Source: Termitomyces sp. T153
Lineage: Eukaryota; Basidiomycota; Agaricomycetes; Agaricales; Lyophyllaceae
Assembly: GCA_018296165.2 (NCBI GenBank)
Contig: JACKQL020000262.1
Span: 1-21,699, forward strand
Length of the DNA: 21,699 bases
Direction: 5' to 3'
Shown here: positions 1 through 9,996 of the stretch, one piece after another
How the letters are laid out: every line of letters begins with the position of its first letter
Position numbering within the stretch: the first letter of the stretch is position 1
Notes under the pieces: generated by a model
The model's database searches: none
Seen by the model: only the letters and a program-made list of their open reading frames with translations
Told to the model about the DNA's origin: nothing
Translations under genes and position numbers: made by a program

Positions 1-1101
1 GGTCGCGGGGAGGCACTGGAGTGGGACTCCCCGGGAGTTGCAGCAGGGTTGAGGCAACTCTTTCTTTGTGTTCCGGAGCAGCCCGGGGATTGTTGTGAAT
101 GTGGGGGTGGCAGTGGGGAGAGGCACCGCTTGCTTCTTGGGGAAGGCATCAGCAATCTTTAGGGTACTCCGAGGGATTACTTCGCAGGTGGCCTGCTTCT
201 GGGTACTCCAAAGAGGATAATTCGTGTGTGGCTTGCTTCTGGGTGCTCCGATGATGTGATCCCTGTTTGATGGACATATTCTGGCATAGGGGCGGGATTC
301 GGAGCAGGTGGTGATTTATGTTGCGGAGTTGGGGCTTCATTGTTGGGCCGGCGCCATGAGTCTCCTCAATCAAATGTTGTAGTTGGAGCGGAGGCCCTGG
401 AGTCATGTTGCCAGGGTCTGGAGTGGTGTCGAGGGGTTCAGAGGGGGTCAGAGGGGTGGGTTGGCAGTTTTGGGCTGGCGCAGGGTTGTTTGGGTCATCG
501 AGCCAGGTGGGTGAGGTCCTTTAAGGATATCGGAGCATATGCCCCTTAGGTTGTCAGGTCGTCTGAACAGCTGATTGACATTTTCTGGAGATGGTGGGGC
601 TTCTCCCTCCCTTATATGAACATGTCAGCGAATTTAGAGTACTTAGGGGAACTACTTCATATAGGGTCCTTTTTCCTATAGTTAGTTCGGGGTGGCTCCT
701 ATGCTGGGGGTTCCTTTGTGGGAGGTGGTGGAGTCTGGTGGTGGAGTTTAGGGTTCGGGGGTGTCATGCAGGGGGGTTTGGCATCCAGGGTCCTCATTGT
801 CGGGGGTTCCGGATTGGTGGGGGGAGGTGGTGAAATAGCGGCATGGTCCGGAGTTGTCCCTTGTCAAGAGTGGGGTGCCATGGTTCTCCTCATTAACTTT
901 GGGGCTGTGCTTTAGGTGGCGGGGTGGAGGGTGCGTAGCCGTTCTTTTCCTGACTGTCTAGAGGCTCGGGGATGTCTTGGTCTTATTCTGGGGTTGTCGG
1001 GGTCGGGTCGAAGGTGTCAGGGCCCCTTTATTTGTTGGGCAGAGGTGATGGCCAAATTGACCGAGGTCCAGAAGCAGGTTCTGGGGTTGGAGTGTAGCCT
1101 A

Positions 1102-1638
1102 GGTCTGGGGTTCTTGCTCTGTTGTTGGGGTTGTTAGTGGGTCAGTGGATCCACAGGCGGGCTTCGGGGAAGCGCGTTCTCAGTGGTCTCCTCGTGGCTG
1201 GCGATCCTTCACGCAGTAGTTGACAGTTTTGCGGCAGGTTGGCGTTATTGTTTGTCAGGGGTTGGCATGGTGTCGGAGACTTTGTCGCTCATTTGGTCGG
1301 ATGGTAGCCAGGTTTTGAAATGCTGTTCTTTGTGTGACATTGGGGTCAACTTGGTGTGAGGGAATGGAGTTGGCGGAGAGGGTAAGGGTGGGGTGGGAGA
1401 TGATTTGACAGTTGGTGTGAGGGGTTGGAGGTTGGGTGTGAGTTGGGGAGGGTGTCCGTGGGGGGAGCCATTGTATGGGTGTAACCGGAGCGGAGGGGAC
1501 GTTTGGTGTCAGATCTGCGACTCAATGTGCCTCAGCAAATTGGGCAGGGCCGTATGAATCATAAGGGTTTCCAGGCATGGGTAGACCATAGACGTCGGAG
1601 TAATTTGATCGTGTGTGCGGAGATAATGCGGGCATCAT
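1102..1638 (-). pseudogene. possible degraded start of family C gag
   Basis: A minus-strand frame opens with two consecutive ATG codons at 1638-1633, about 30 nt after the LTR end. It stays open for 179 codons apart from three TGA codons (1522-1524, 1255-1257, 1180-1182), then meets TAG at 1099-1101. The product is rich in Pro, Thr, Ser and His, with an early YGLPMPGNPYDSYGPAQF stretch. No capsid, zinc knuckle or other domain is visible. Position right after the primer-binding site suggests the Gag amino terminus, and three TGA interruptions match the CGA-to-TGA decay in the other elements. The strand is C-rich, so stops are rare by chance; the frame could be fortuitous. Confidence 0.4.
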
Positions 1639-1654
1639 GGATGGGGTAAGATAG

Positions 1655-1666
1655 AGTCTTGATATT
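1655..1666 (-). promoter_or_regulatory. self-primer binding site of family C element
   Basis: On the minus strand these 12 bases read AATATCAAGACT and begin one base after the LTR end. They are the exact reverse complement of AGTCTTGATATT, the sequence at the predicted mRNA 5' end inside the same LTR (2332 down to 2321). Pairing stops at both ends. In Tf1/sushi-type elements the 5' end of the mRNA folds onto such a site to prime minus-strand cDNA instead of a tRNA. No tRNA-type PBS starting TGG is present at this junction. Confidence 0.82.
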
Positions 1667-1667
1667 A

Positions 1668-2812
1668 TGTCAGGTTCCACTGACCCCGGGGGCTCAGCTG
1701 CACTGGGTGAGTCCTTACTAGGCGGGTGCAATCCCCTTGCACTAGCAACTGAACACTCAAAAGCATTCCGGGCACTGATGGCTTGCGTGGATAGTTGGTG
1801 GGATGTGGTCCGGACAAATCTGGGGAGGTCTGGAGAAGTCAGATTGCAAGGAAATGGGACGGGCTTGGCGGGGTTCAGGCAGAAGACTGTATGGAAGATT
1901 TGCAGAAGCAAATGAGTAGGTGGCTGTGTGATCAATGGGAGCGGAGCCGGGGTTTGATGGGAGATCAATTGGGGTTGATGGAGTCCAGGACCGAGCAAAG
2001 AGCAAGGTTCGGACCTGGTGAAAGAGTGTCGGGTTTGTAATCATAACTGTGGAGTTCGTGAGGTCATTAGGGTTGATGAAGACTTGGGCACAATGGCCGG
2101 ACGGAGTCACCGAGACAGTGTCAGATGAAAGGGAATGGAGTCAATATGGAACAAGAGTAGATTCAAGTAGAGATACGAAACGATAACGAGGATGATAACG
2201 AAATGGAGACAAGGCAAGACCAGGAGACTGAGATAAGACCGGGAGATGGAGAGTGAGGAAAATGAAACACAAAACATGGAACATGAGAAAGAAACAATCA
2301 GACCATAGGTAACGTTAAGCAATATCAAGACTAGAGTACGAAGAGCTACTCGACGACTTATATACTGACTACTGGAGAACTTTGGGGTACGTCGGCTGCG
2401 GCGGCAGGGCTTGGCGGAGCTTGACAGAGTGAGCAGGTGTCGGTTGCGATTGAGGATCGGGCCACGCTGATACGTTGATGGGATCATTTGGGAATGCGGG
2501 TCGCCCCGAGGTTGTCGTGATACTCCGGAATGGGTCGGAGGAACCAGGGTGTCAAGTTGATGATGGTTGGCGAAGATTGGGAACAGCGGGGGTGGTTCTT
2601 GAGGTTTGGGAGATCCAGGGTAAGTGTCAGTGGCTGCAGGGAAGGCGTTGAAGTTGGCCAGGGGGGCCATTGGAGTTAGCCAGGGAGGCGTTGGAGTTAG
2701 CCGGAGTTGCGTTGGGGTTAACCAAAATAGGTGCAGGGCGTGGGCGGAAGTTCAGCAGAGCATCGGGGGGTTGTTGGATGATGTGTGGGGTTCCAGGGGA
2801 TGGGTCGTGACA
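1668..2812 (-). repeat. 5' LTR of family C element (copy C1, 1145 bp)
   Basis: On the plus strand it begins TGTCAGGTTCC and ends GGTCGTGACA, giving perfect 5-bp terminal inverted repeats TGTCA/TGACA. It aligns end to end with copies at 11943-13088 (same orientation) and 14890-16029 (opposite). The TATA box and mRNA start show transcription runs on the minus strand, so U3 is about 2333-2812 and R-U5 about 1668-2332. The flanks differ (TATTA at left, AGTCC at right), so this is not a solo LTR; it is one end of an element extending left. The right flank is copia RT sequence, so the element inserted into the copia element. CpG is abundant, so this copy looks the youngest of the three. Confidence 0.9.
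2321..2364 (-). promoter_or_regulatory. core promoter and mRNA start of LTR C1
   Basis: The minus strand carries TATATAAG at 2364-2357. The self-primer sequence AGTCTTGATATT starts at 2332, 32 nt downstream of the first T, the usual TATA-to-start spacing. The same TATA and the same 32-nt spacing are kept in C2 (12664-12657; 12632) and C3 (15335-15342; 15367). Complementarity to the PBS independently marks 2332 as the RNA 5' end. Confidence 0.75.
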
Positions 2813-3227
2813 AGTCCCTACCTTGGACCATTGAAAAACCCTGCAGAACATGACATGTCTTCAGTCATGTTATCTCACCTTGTTTGTTGTGTTTAATGGA
2901 GAGAACAGGTTGACTCTTGAATATCTTTTTTCTGGCTGTTACCTTCTCCTGTGGGACAGGTTCCCAGACCCCCATCTTATTCAAGGAGTCCAGCTCATCT
3001 TAATATGATTTCTCCCATCTCAACCAGTCACTTGACTTCCATGCTTTATTCAGTGTCTTTGGTGCATTGAAATTGGTATCTGTGCCTGAATCAGGTATGT
3101 GTGTACCCTCAATTGTGTTGAGTGTTGCTAAAACACAATCTATGTTCTCAGGACCTACATTCACATCATCACCCCTTGGTACTGCTTGTTGGAGTTCCTC
3201 AATCAACCTCCTCCTGTCTGCTCTCAT
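2813..3227 (-). pseudogene. pol: copia reverse transcriptase, amino-terminal fragment
   Basis: The segment contains WLRWEKSY, a TAA, then DELDSLNKMGVWEPVPQEKV, matching the start of copia RT (RVT_2), where a conserved MGVWE.V precedes the fingers domain. After a further degenerate stretch with H-V-L-Q-G-F-F the frame stops abruptly at 2812/2813, the edge of LTR C1. The catalytic palm motifs (YVDD in this family) are not in the window; they should lie beyond the other end of element C, to the left. Confidence 0.75.
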
Positions 3228-3743
3228 CTCCTTAGCCTGTTCTCCTGCCTCTTAACTCCTTCACTGCCCTCTCCAATTGTGTTTTGTACTGTTGGTCTTG
3301 GGCTGTCTTTTCAGTGGGAACATGGATGTGGGTAGATCTGCAAGGTTGTTGCTGTGGGACTGGTTCTGTATGCTGGGGGGGTACTACTACCTGCAATATG
3401 CTATTATCTTTCATTCTTATTTCAGTATTTTGATCATTGCTGTTGTCTGCAGGTCCTGGTAAGTGAACATGTTTGTCATCATTGTCTGCCTGGACTGGTT
3501 GTGGGATAGATAATCATACTATTGACTCAATTGTTGGAATATCTGTGTCTGGCCTGTCTTGTGGGATATTGGCTGGTGGGGTCAGGTTATTGTTGTGACT
3601 TTTTATAAATCTAATGTGGTAAGAACTGTATATCTTCCCCATCAACCTCTCATAACATCAGTAGGCTTTTGAGTTGATCTCATACCCCACAAGAACGCAT
3701 TCAATTGATCATACATAAATCTTCAAGTTATGTTTGTGGAGGA
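3228..3743 (-). other. degenerate integrase-RT linker of copia element
   Basis: No recognisable domain. By position this is the variable spacer between integrase and RT in copia elements. Minus-strand frames are short and interrupted, with Gln- and Pro-rich segments around 3232-3414. The flanking integrase and RT frames are in the same phase (codon starts at 3956 and 3227), so net indels here sum to a multiple of three. Confidence 0.55.
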
Positions 3744-4472
3744 TTAACACAAACACCTTACATCCAATCTCTCAGATATATGAGTAATTGGGTTTCTTCC
3801 CATACCATACTTTGTCTGGAGTGACATTTCCATGGCATAAGTCTTGGTCTTTCCATGGAGATGTGCAGCAGTGAGGTAAAATTCATCCCATAGGTGTACT
3901 GGGCATTTTGCTGCAATTTGCATTGACCTTGCCTTACCCATCAGGGTACAGTGCATCCATTCTACTCACCCAATGTGTGTGGATGTATACAGTGCACCAA
4001 CTTCTAATATGATACCTTTTGATTTGTACCATATCTTGTGATTGTTTCTGTTGAACTCACTGTCTCAGCCTGTCCATAAGATTCCCAGTCTTTCCCCAGT
4101 CTCATTTTTGCATGCAAGAATCCAAGCCTGCAACTCTGAAAAACCATCATCTTTGGACTTCAGTGGGATAGACCAAGGTTTATTGGTGAAATTGTCAACT
4201 ATGTTCATAATGTAGTAGTTTCCAGTGTGTGATGCTACTGCTGCCTTCTTAGTCAGGTCTACCCAAATCTTCAGCCTCCTCATTGCCCTATGCCCATCTC
4301 CCTCTTCCCTTTCCCTTGGTATGGGTGTCCTTGCCTGTTTGCCAAGGATGCAATGGTCACATTTAGGTGGTTTTAAGGAGCAGGTTTGGGGCATACCTTT
4401 GACCATATTGTTTTGGGCCATTTGGGTGATCACCTGGAAGTTGGCATGCCCCAGCCTCCTGTGCCAGGTTAA
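3744..4472 (-). pseudogene. pol: copia integrase with GAG-pre-integrase zinc finger
   Basis: Integrase inserts cDNA into the host genome. WHRRLGHANFQV (W at 4464-4466) followed by CDHCILGKQ gives the H-X4-H...C-X2-C finger of copia integrases. The core begins with WVDLT (Asp at 4257-4259) and continues with NYYIMNIVDNFTNKPW. At 4065-4070 the sequence reads WTG-stop-DS where I recall RTD-G in relatives, so the second catalytic Asp appears replaced by Gly. The catalytic Glu is present at 3960-3962 in G-stop-VEWMHCTLMGKARSM, where RVERMHRTLM is expected: CGA to TGA, CGG to TGG and CGT to TGT. The core then keeps LWDEFYLTAAHLHGKT. Confidence 0.82.
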
Positions 4473-4699
4473 AATACTAGGTGAGGTGTGAATGGCAAGG
4501 GCTTGGTCAGAGTGGAGTTGAGGGCATATAAGTTTGTGTTGGAAAGCAAGGTTCTGCTTGCAACAATATTCCCAGTATGTGGTTCAATCAGTCTCACACT
4601 GGTTTCATTGAAGATGGTCTTGACATTTGTGTTTTTTGCAAGTTGGCTGATGGATAGAAGTCATACCATGGAGTTGGGGACAAGAAGTATGTTGTGTAA

Positions 4700-4960
4700 C
4701 TCAATCATCAATCCACTTTAGACTTGGAGTCAGACTTTTCCTATACCTGTAGCTGCAATCAATGATCCACCAATGCTGCAAATCAGTTTTTTGGGGATCA
4801 AAGTGAAAGTTGTGAAGTCAGAGGGGTCTGGTGTAATATGGGCAGTTGCTCCTAAGTCAAGGTAGAATAGTAGGTGTTCTATTGGTGCTGTGATTAGGGC
4901 TGCATCATTTACTTGATTGTTGTTAGTGTGTTGAGTCCAGTCAACACTGGCTTTTACCTC
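4700..4960 (-). pseudogene. pol: copia aspartic protease, active site changed
   Basis: The retropepsin-like domain would cleave the Gag-Pol polyprotein. The recognisable stretch is YLDLGATAHITPDPSDF, with the active-site position at 4850-4858. The family motif is D-S/T-G; here it reads D-L-G, removing the hydroxyl residue next to the catalytic aspartate. The Ser-to-Leu change fits a C-to-T transition (TCA or TCG to TTA). A TGA at 4730-4732 follows within the IGKV-stop-LQV stretch, then a TAA. The domain is in frame with gag. Inactivity is inferred from the missing residue and the stops. Confidence 0.72.
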
Positions 4961-5199
4961 CTCCTCAAGGACAATCATGACATTGAATTCCAGCTCCTCT
5001 ATATCACTTATTGTGGCACTGGGAATAGTATCAGATGCAAGACCTGCAAACTCCACCTTTGCCAGAGCAGCACCCACTTTGCCCTCACAAGCTGCCACAT
5101 ATGCTGCAATAGCATCAGCATCTCCTTCCAGGGTAAAAGCAGTCCTGCTGGAGGGGGTTATGGTGACTTTTGAACTTAGTTTCTTCTGCTCTTTGTCCT

Positions 5200-6178
5200 T
5201 CACCTTAAAATGTGCAATCTGCACTGCACAAGACTCCTCAACAGTCTTCCCAGCCATACCACTGCTTTTGAGGATACACCATGGTAATGTATGCCCCATG
5301 AAATTCATACACCCCCTTGATTTGCATCCATCACAGATTAATCTCACATACTTTGATCCCTTTGCTGCCACTGTGGCAGCTAGGACAACATCCCCCATCC
5401 CAGACTTATCAGCATTGATGAGAGTCTGCTTGCCTTCAAGGAATTGTCAGATCTCAGAAGGACTGTATTTTGTTGTATCACTTGCATTGGTAAGGTCCCT
5501 GGAGATGATGGATTGGAAGTGGGCATAGGAATGATCAGAAAGTGCAGACAGGATTGCAATTGACTGGAGGAGCTCCTTTGTAACCTCCCCCACATCAAAA
5601 GCATGGTCAATCTTCTCAATTATCCCATCTGCAGTCTTTGTCAGTGATTCCAAAGGAGAACACTTGGTTGTAAGGGCTTCCTGCAGCCAATGAACTTGCT
5701 GTACTGGTACAGTGTTGCTGTGCCTGTCTTTCAAGTATGCCCACAAGGTCACTGGGTCCCCTTGATTGGCACACAGCTTTTGCTCCAATAGCAACAGCAT
5801 GCACTTGATGAACAAGCATGCCAGGCAGTTATTACTGGTCCATGCACAATACATGCATGGTTCATACATGAGGTGAGGGGTTGCAGGTGCATCAAACACA
5901 TATTCCCAGAGTTGCACCATTGAGAGTTCCAGGTCCATGTTGTAGGACCATTCCAGCCATTTCCCATTGTCTCTGTCTAATATGTGACCAGTCCAGCTTG
6001 CTGACACCTTCCTGACAGGTATTATCATAGGGTTTGCTGAGTTGTCAACTCTGTGCATCTCAGCAATCTGATCTGATGAGGGCTTAGGAGCCAGAGGTGG
6101 TGATGTGCCAGGCATTGTCATGGTGATTGTAGTGCACAATGATAGGACCCAGTTGTTGCTGAGCACTATTTTTGGCAT
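5200..6178 (-). pseudogene. gag: copia gag (nucleocapsid/capsid polyprotein)
   Basis: Gag coats and packages the element RNA in virus-like particles. The frame starts at ATG 6178 and is open to a TGA at 5447-5449, then continues in the same frame. About 80 residues in, GKWLEWSYNMDLELSMVQLW resembles the copia Gag (UBN2-type) signature of aromatic residues followed by LW; a later TLWAYLKDRHS fits the same family. A zinc knuckle follows near 5335-5280, with CDGCKSRG then GHTLPWC, spaced C-X2-C-X10-H-X4-C, longer than the usual spacing. The internal TGA falls in SEI-stop-QFLEGK, where related elements as I recall them have Arg. Confidence 0.75.
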
Positions 6179-7229
6179 TTTGGATTTAGCAGCAGCTGAC
6201 TAGTTTAAATTTGGCACAAGTCACAACACTCAGCATGTGGGGCCCAGCCCAGGATTGGGATCAACATAGCCCTCACATGGGATCTTAGCAACCACAAGAC
6301 TTATCAATCATGAGGAATATCACATGGAGCCTGGACTTTGGGTCTAGGACAGTAAGGCTGAGACCTTTTCTAGCAACAATTATTAGTGACTCTGGCAATC
6401 CTTTGGCAACAAAAAGGCTTTCTCTTACCATATATAGACATATTGCCAGATGCATACCTTTTTACTATCATTCCCCTTGTCAAGCTTACCAATATACTTG
6501 AATGGCATCTACACTTCAGAGACTTTGCTTATAGTTTTTCACTTAGTTACAGCCTGATGCCTCATATGAACCATAAACACATTGACAGATGCTGTTGCTA
6601 GTGGCAACTATTTGCTTACTTTCCCATACTATACTTTTGAATTGTATAAATACTGCCTGTACATAGACACTTGACCATTGAATAAATCCTCCTCAAATCA
6701 AACCCATCTATCTCTAAGCCTACCAGCTTGAGAGTTCACTTTGCCTCTACCTTCACTCTATTCCTTCACTTGCTGTTGATTTTTCAACTTATTAACAAGT
6801 CTTACCAACTTTGACCTTGACCTAGTGCAGTGCCAACTGTGGGTGCCCTTCATGTTATCTCAACTTAGTGACATTAGCAACTGTGGCTAGTAACTAGTTT
6901 ACATTTGTTCCCTGATTCCATCTCTCTATTACCATTTCCTCCTTTCTATTCTATTCCCTCACTCCCCTACCACCATTAAGAGTCTGCTTTGTCTTAGTGA
7001 CACTTCCTGCCTTCACCCATTCTCCTTTCAGTCACTAGCAACTTAAGCTAGCAATAGCAACTCCTCTCAACTTCACCTTATAACACAGCTCTTGCTCTTG
7101 TTCTCTGGGATGGTTACTGACTTGCCCTCTACGATTAACTTCCTACTGTCAGCTACTCCATCTAGTGACTAGTGCCAGGGTTCTCTTTTTAGGTTTCCTG
7201 CACTGCACTAGGCAGCATAGGAGCACATC
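6179..7229. other. gene-free: copia 5' flank and Gypsy-A LTR/leader region
   Basis: About 1 kb separates the copia gag (reading left) from the Gypsy-A gag (reading right), so it should hold the 5' LTR or leader of both. I cannot place either LTR boundary: the partner copies are outside the window. The right part (6640-7160) is pyrimidine-rich on the plus strand with a TATA-like box and an AATAAA, as in an LTR plus leader. Plus-strand frames at 6310-6601 are short and unlike any gag. Short words such as TAGCAAC and TAGTGAC recur through the region. CpG is nearly absent. Confidence 0.5.
6645..6686 (+). promoter_or_regulatory. candidate core promoter and poly(A) signal in Gypsy-A 5' LTR
   Basis: TATAAATA at 6645-6652 is followed 36 nt later by AATAAA at 6681-6686, about 550 nt ahead of the plus-strand Gypsy-A gag. 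TATA box and polyadenylation signal this close are typical of the U3/R part of an LTR. The second LTR of Gypsy-A is not in the window, so the LTR cannot be confirmed by alignment. A second TATA-like run (ATATATAG) lies near 6430. Confidence 0.4.
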
Positions 7230-7232
7230 ATT

Positions 7233-8903
7233 TTGGAGCCCACCACAAGGGAATTTGAAGTTAACCATTCTGCTAGAAACCAGAGCTCAAGCAAAACATT
7301 GCTTTCCTTTTCTACCCCTCAGCACTATTCACCAGCAACCCATCCTCAACCTCTTGCTGACAAACTTGAAACTGCTAGAAATCTTTGTGATGTTAGTGAA
7401 ATCCTTGCCAATTTTCCAGGAGCCTTTATTCAAAGCTTTCTTGATGCACTCCTTTCACTTTTGACCCCTACTGACTCTATCTTCTTCCCAGAAGCCCAAT
7501 CTATCCCCTACTTGCCAATTAACCCCCCTCCTCCACCAATTCCAACAATTACTAATATGAACAATGACCCTGCTGCTCAGCATGCTAGAATGCCACTGTG
7601 CAATGATACTACTGCACCTACATGGGATGAGAGTCACCCTAGGGAACTTCCCCAATACTTTAAAGAACTGAAATACCTTTTTGCTGACTGCAGCATTGCT
7701 GACAACACTCAGAAGAAGGAGTACACATCTTGATATGTCTCTTATAACATGGTGGAAACTTGGCTGAGCTTACCTGAATTTGGTGACAACATGATTATTG
7801 GCAATAATGCTCCCCGACTTTACACTTACCAAGAATGGAAGGCAGCAGTGCTTAGGTTGTACCCTGGTGCTGATGCTAGTGCTTGTTATAACCTTATTGA
7901 CCTGGAATGACTTGTCAATCAGACTTTCAACAGCAGCTTAGCAACTTTGAGCAGGTTCTTGGATTACTACAGGAATTTCCAACATATTGCCAGATGGTTG
8001 CTTGCTAATGGCAAACCCTATTGTAATGAGGAATGTTGCTTATTCCAACAAGGTATCCCTATGTTGCTTTGGTCCAAAATTGTTTGCTGACTCAAAATCA
8101 CTCTTCCAGACCACCATCCTGAGGACTCTTACAACATTGACCAAGTCTTTGAAGGTGCTAAGTGGGTTTTGAAGGGAACAGACACCTCTACAACCAAGAC
8201 CAGCAATGGCACCAGTGGTATTTCTTCATTGTTATCAATTGCTAATGCACTGATTCCCCTGTTGCCTATGCCTAAGTGGGAAAATTTGAAAGTAGCAACA
8301 ACCACAGTGATTGTCAGTGCCTTGGAACATCTGGAAGCCCTCTTAACCAATGGTAACACTCAACCTTGCCAACAGTTCACCAATAATACTTGCCACTTTT
8401 GTGGTGAAACAGGTCACACCATGGTCTGAGGTACTTGTATGAAATTGGAGCAAATGATTCAACAGGGTAAGATCCATTGCAATGCTGAAGGCAAGATCAT
8501 TTTGCCATTGAGCACTATGATCCCCAATTATTTTGGCAAGCAACTATATATGGAATGCATCAAGGAATGGTACAGGCTTAATTCAGGACAAACTGTAACC
8601 AGAAGACTCTCTTCCAATGCTAATCCAGACCCAGACCAAGTGGCTATGCAACAGTCACTAATTCACAAGGTAATGCAGCAGGATGTTGCTATGGGCTGAG
8701 TGCTAAGCAAGGAAGAACAAATCAAGGCCTTGGAATGTGAACTCTTTGCACTCAGGCAACCTGGCAAAAAGTTTGACTATGTACAAGTTCCCTGCATGGC
8801 ATATCAACCAGCAAACAATACCTCCAAGGCAACCCCCTTGACTAGTGACACTTTGGCAACTCCATCCCCTTCTGATTCTACTCCAGCTCCTGCTGGTCTT
8901 TGA
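7233..8903 (+). pseudogene. gag: Gypsy-A gag, capsid and zinc knuckle
   Basis: Forms the particle shell and binds element RNA. The left end is uncertain: the open frame begins after a TAG at 7218-7220 and its first ATG is 7557. The capsid region has HPRELPQYFKELKYLF, then VSYNMVETWLSLPEF and LPDHHPEDSYNIDQVFEGA, the conserved pattern of this gag group. A zinc knuckle starts at 8391 (CHFCGETGH); its last Cys is six rather than four residues after His. A helical KEEQIKALECELFALRQ follows. In-frame TGA codons lie at 7731, 7908, 8088, 8427 and 8697; at least four sit where relatives, as I recall them, have Arg. Confidence 0.8.
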
Positions 8904-8924
8904 ATGGGTTTTAAGCACCAAGGT

Positions 8925-9996
8925 TACAGTATCAGTTGGCAAACTTTGTTCAGTATCCCAGAACATCAGAAATCAGTTTAGGACAGCAGTGATGCCCAAG
9001 CAACTTGTACGTGCTAGTGCTAACATGGTACAGGACCCCAGCAACATTTTTGAAGATATTTTGCTGACTTTTGCTATTAAAGAACCCCAGTTTTCACTTA
9101 GATCCGACACTAATACCGCTAACAGACTTACCTCAGACAAGGCACCCCTCACATCTGTTGACCCCATTGAAGCCTACATTGATTTGCTACCCCATGGAGA
9201 AGAGCCTCTAGTGCTCACTGTTGCTAAGGATTCCCAATTGCTTTGTTCTGTCATGATGCTGATCAATAACAAAGAAGAAGTGGAATGCATTCATGACAGT
9301 GGTTCCCAGATAATCTCAATGTCAGCAGAAATTGCTAGTGATCTTGGGTTATCCTATGACCCCAACATTGTTTTAAATATGCAGAGTGCTAACAGCACCA
9401 TGGATCAATCACTAGGACTTGTTTGTAACATACCCTGCACTATTGGTGACATCACAATTTATCTCCAAATTCATGTTTTATGGTTTCCCACCTACAATAT
9501 CTTCCTCAGATGCCCCTTTGATGTTGCCAAAACATTTGCTTCAAGACTGAAGCACCCTGTTGCTTTCATTGCCAAAGGCATTAATAAAGAAGGCAGCAAC
9601 ATAGCAATCATTATCAGCTATGACTATTCAGCTGATTTAGTGACTTGTGTAGCTTCTTGCAATTTGGACAAAGACATTATACTTACTGATTCTAACACAC
9701 AGACAAACCCTGTGCTATCATATCTTTATGCTACTGCTAGCAACCTTTCTGAATTGTCCCTTCCACCCCATTCCTATCTTGTTTCCACTGATACATCTAA
9801 TTTCTTGATTCTTAGACAGACTTTACCCCTTGATACAAATGATCCAGACATTACCCCTACCTATGTTAACATTCCATTCCCCACTCAATTTGTTGCTAAT
9901 GAATCCCCTAAGCAAAAAGGAGTCCAGGTAAAGAAGAAGTACGAACCCATCACTATAAAAACCAAACCAGTTGCCAGCCACATTAGTGAGGATTTC
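8925..9996 (+). pseudogene. pol: Gypsy-A aspartic protease region
   Basis: The open frame spans 8845-9999; similarity begins near 8925, one frame over from gag, after the run SVGKLCSVSQNIRNQFR. The retropepsin active site is at 9295-9303 in ECIHDSGSQIISM (D-S-G, intact), and the second conserved element, usually I-L-G-R-P-F, appears as NIFLRCPFDV, with the Gly lost. The domain covers roughly residues 130-250 of the open frame. Its role is Gag-Pol cleavage. The frame ends at a TGA (9997-9999) in EDF-stop-IECQIIG, where relatives carry Arg; the coding sequence continues into RT in the same frame. Confidence 0.8.

Larger units (their letters stand above)
1..1667 (-). mobile_element. 5' interior of family C LTR retrotransposon (partial)
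   Basis: This segment lies directly inside the 5' LTR C1 and reads leftward off the window edge. It starts with a self-primer-type binding site at 1655-1666, so it should hold the leader and the start of gag of the youngest-looking element here. The sense (minus) strand is C-rich and the plus strand very G-rich, with many runs of four to six G. CpG is frequent, unlike 2813-20400. Apart from a broken minus-strand frame at 1102-1638 I recognise no domain, and the left part (1-1100) shows only short proline-rich frames. Plus-strand open frames here are G-rich low-complexity and unconvincing. The assignment follows from the LTR and PBS, not from protein similarity. Confidence 0.7.
2813..6178 (-). 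mobile_element. Ty1/copia retrotransposon, decayed and truncated in RT
   Basis: Reading leftward the order is gag, protease, integrase, reverse transcriptase; integrase before RT is diagnostic of Ty1/copia. The element begins with an ATG at 6178 and is cut at 2813 inside RT, where family C inserted, so the rest of RT, RNase H and the 3' LTR should lie left of the window beyond element C. The frame is broken by several TGA and TAA codons and a few frameshifts, and key protease and integrase residues are changed, so it is inactive. CpG is almost absent. I could not define its 5' LTR; it must lie right of 6178. Confidence 0.88.

Noticed and set aside
340..1137. Plus-strand open frames in the G-rich left end as genes
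   Set aside because: They are Gly/Trp/Val-rich low-complexity readings antisense to the family C interior, with no domain and no consistent frame.
1668..2812. C1 as a third solo LTR
   Set aside because: Flanking pentamers differ (TATTA against AGTCC) and a primer site adjoins its inner end, so it is an LTR of a longer element.
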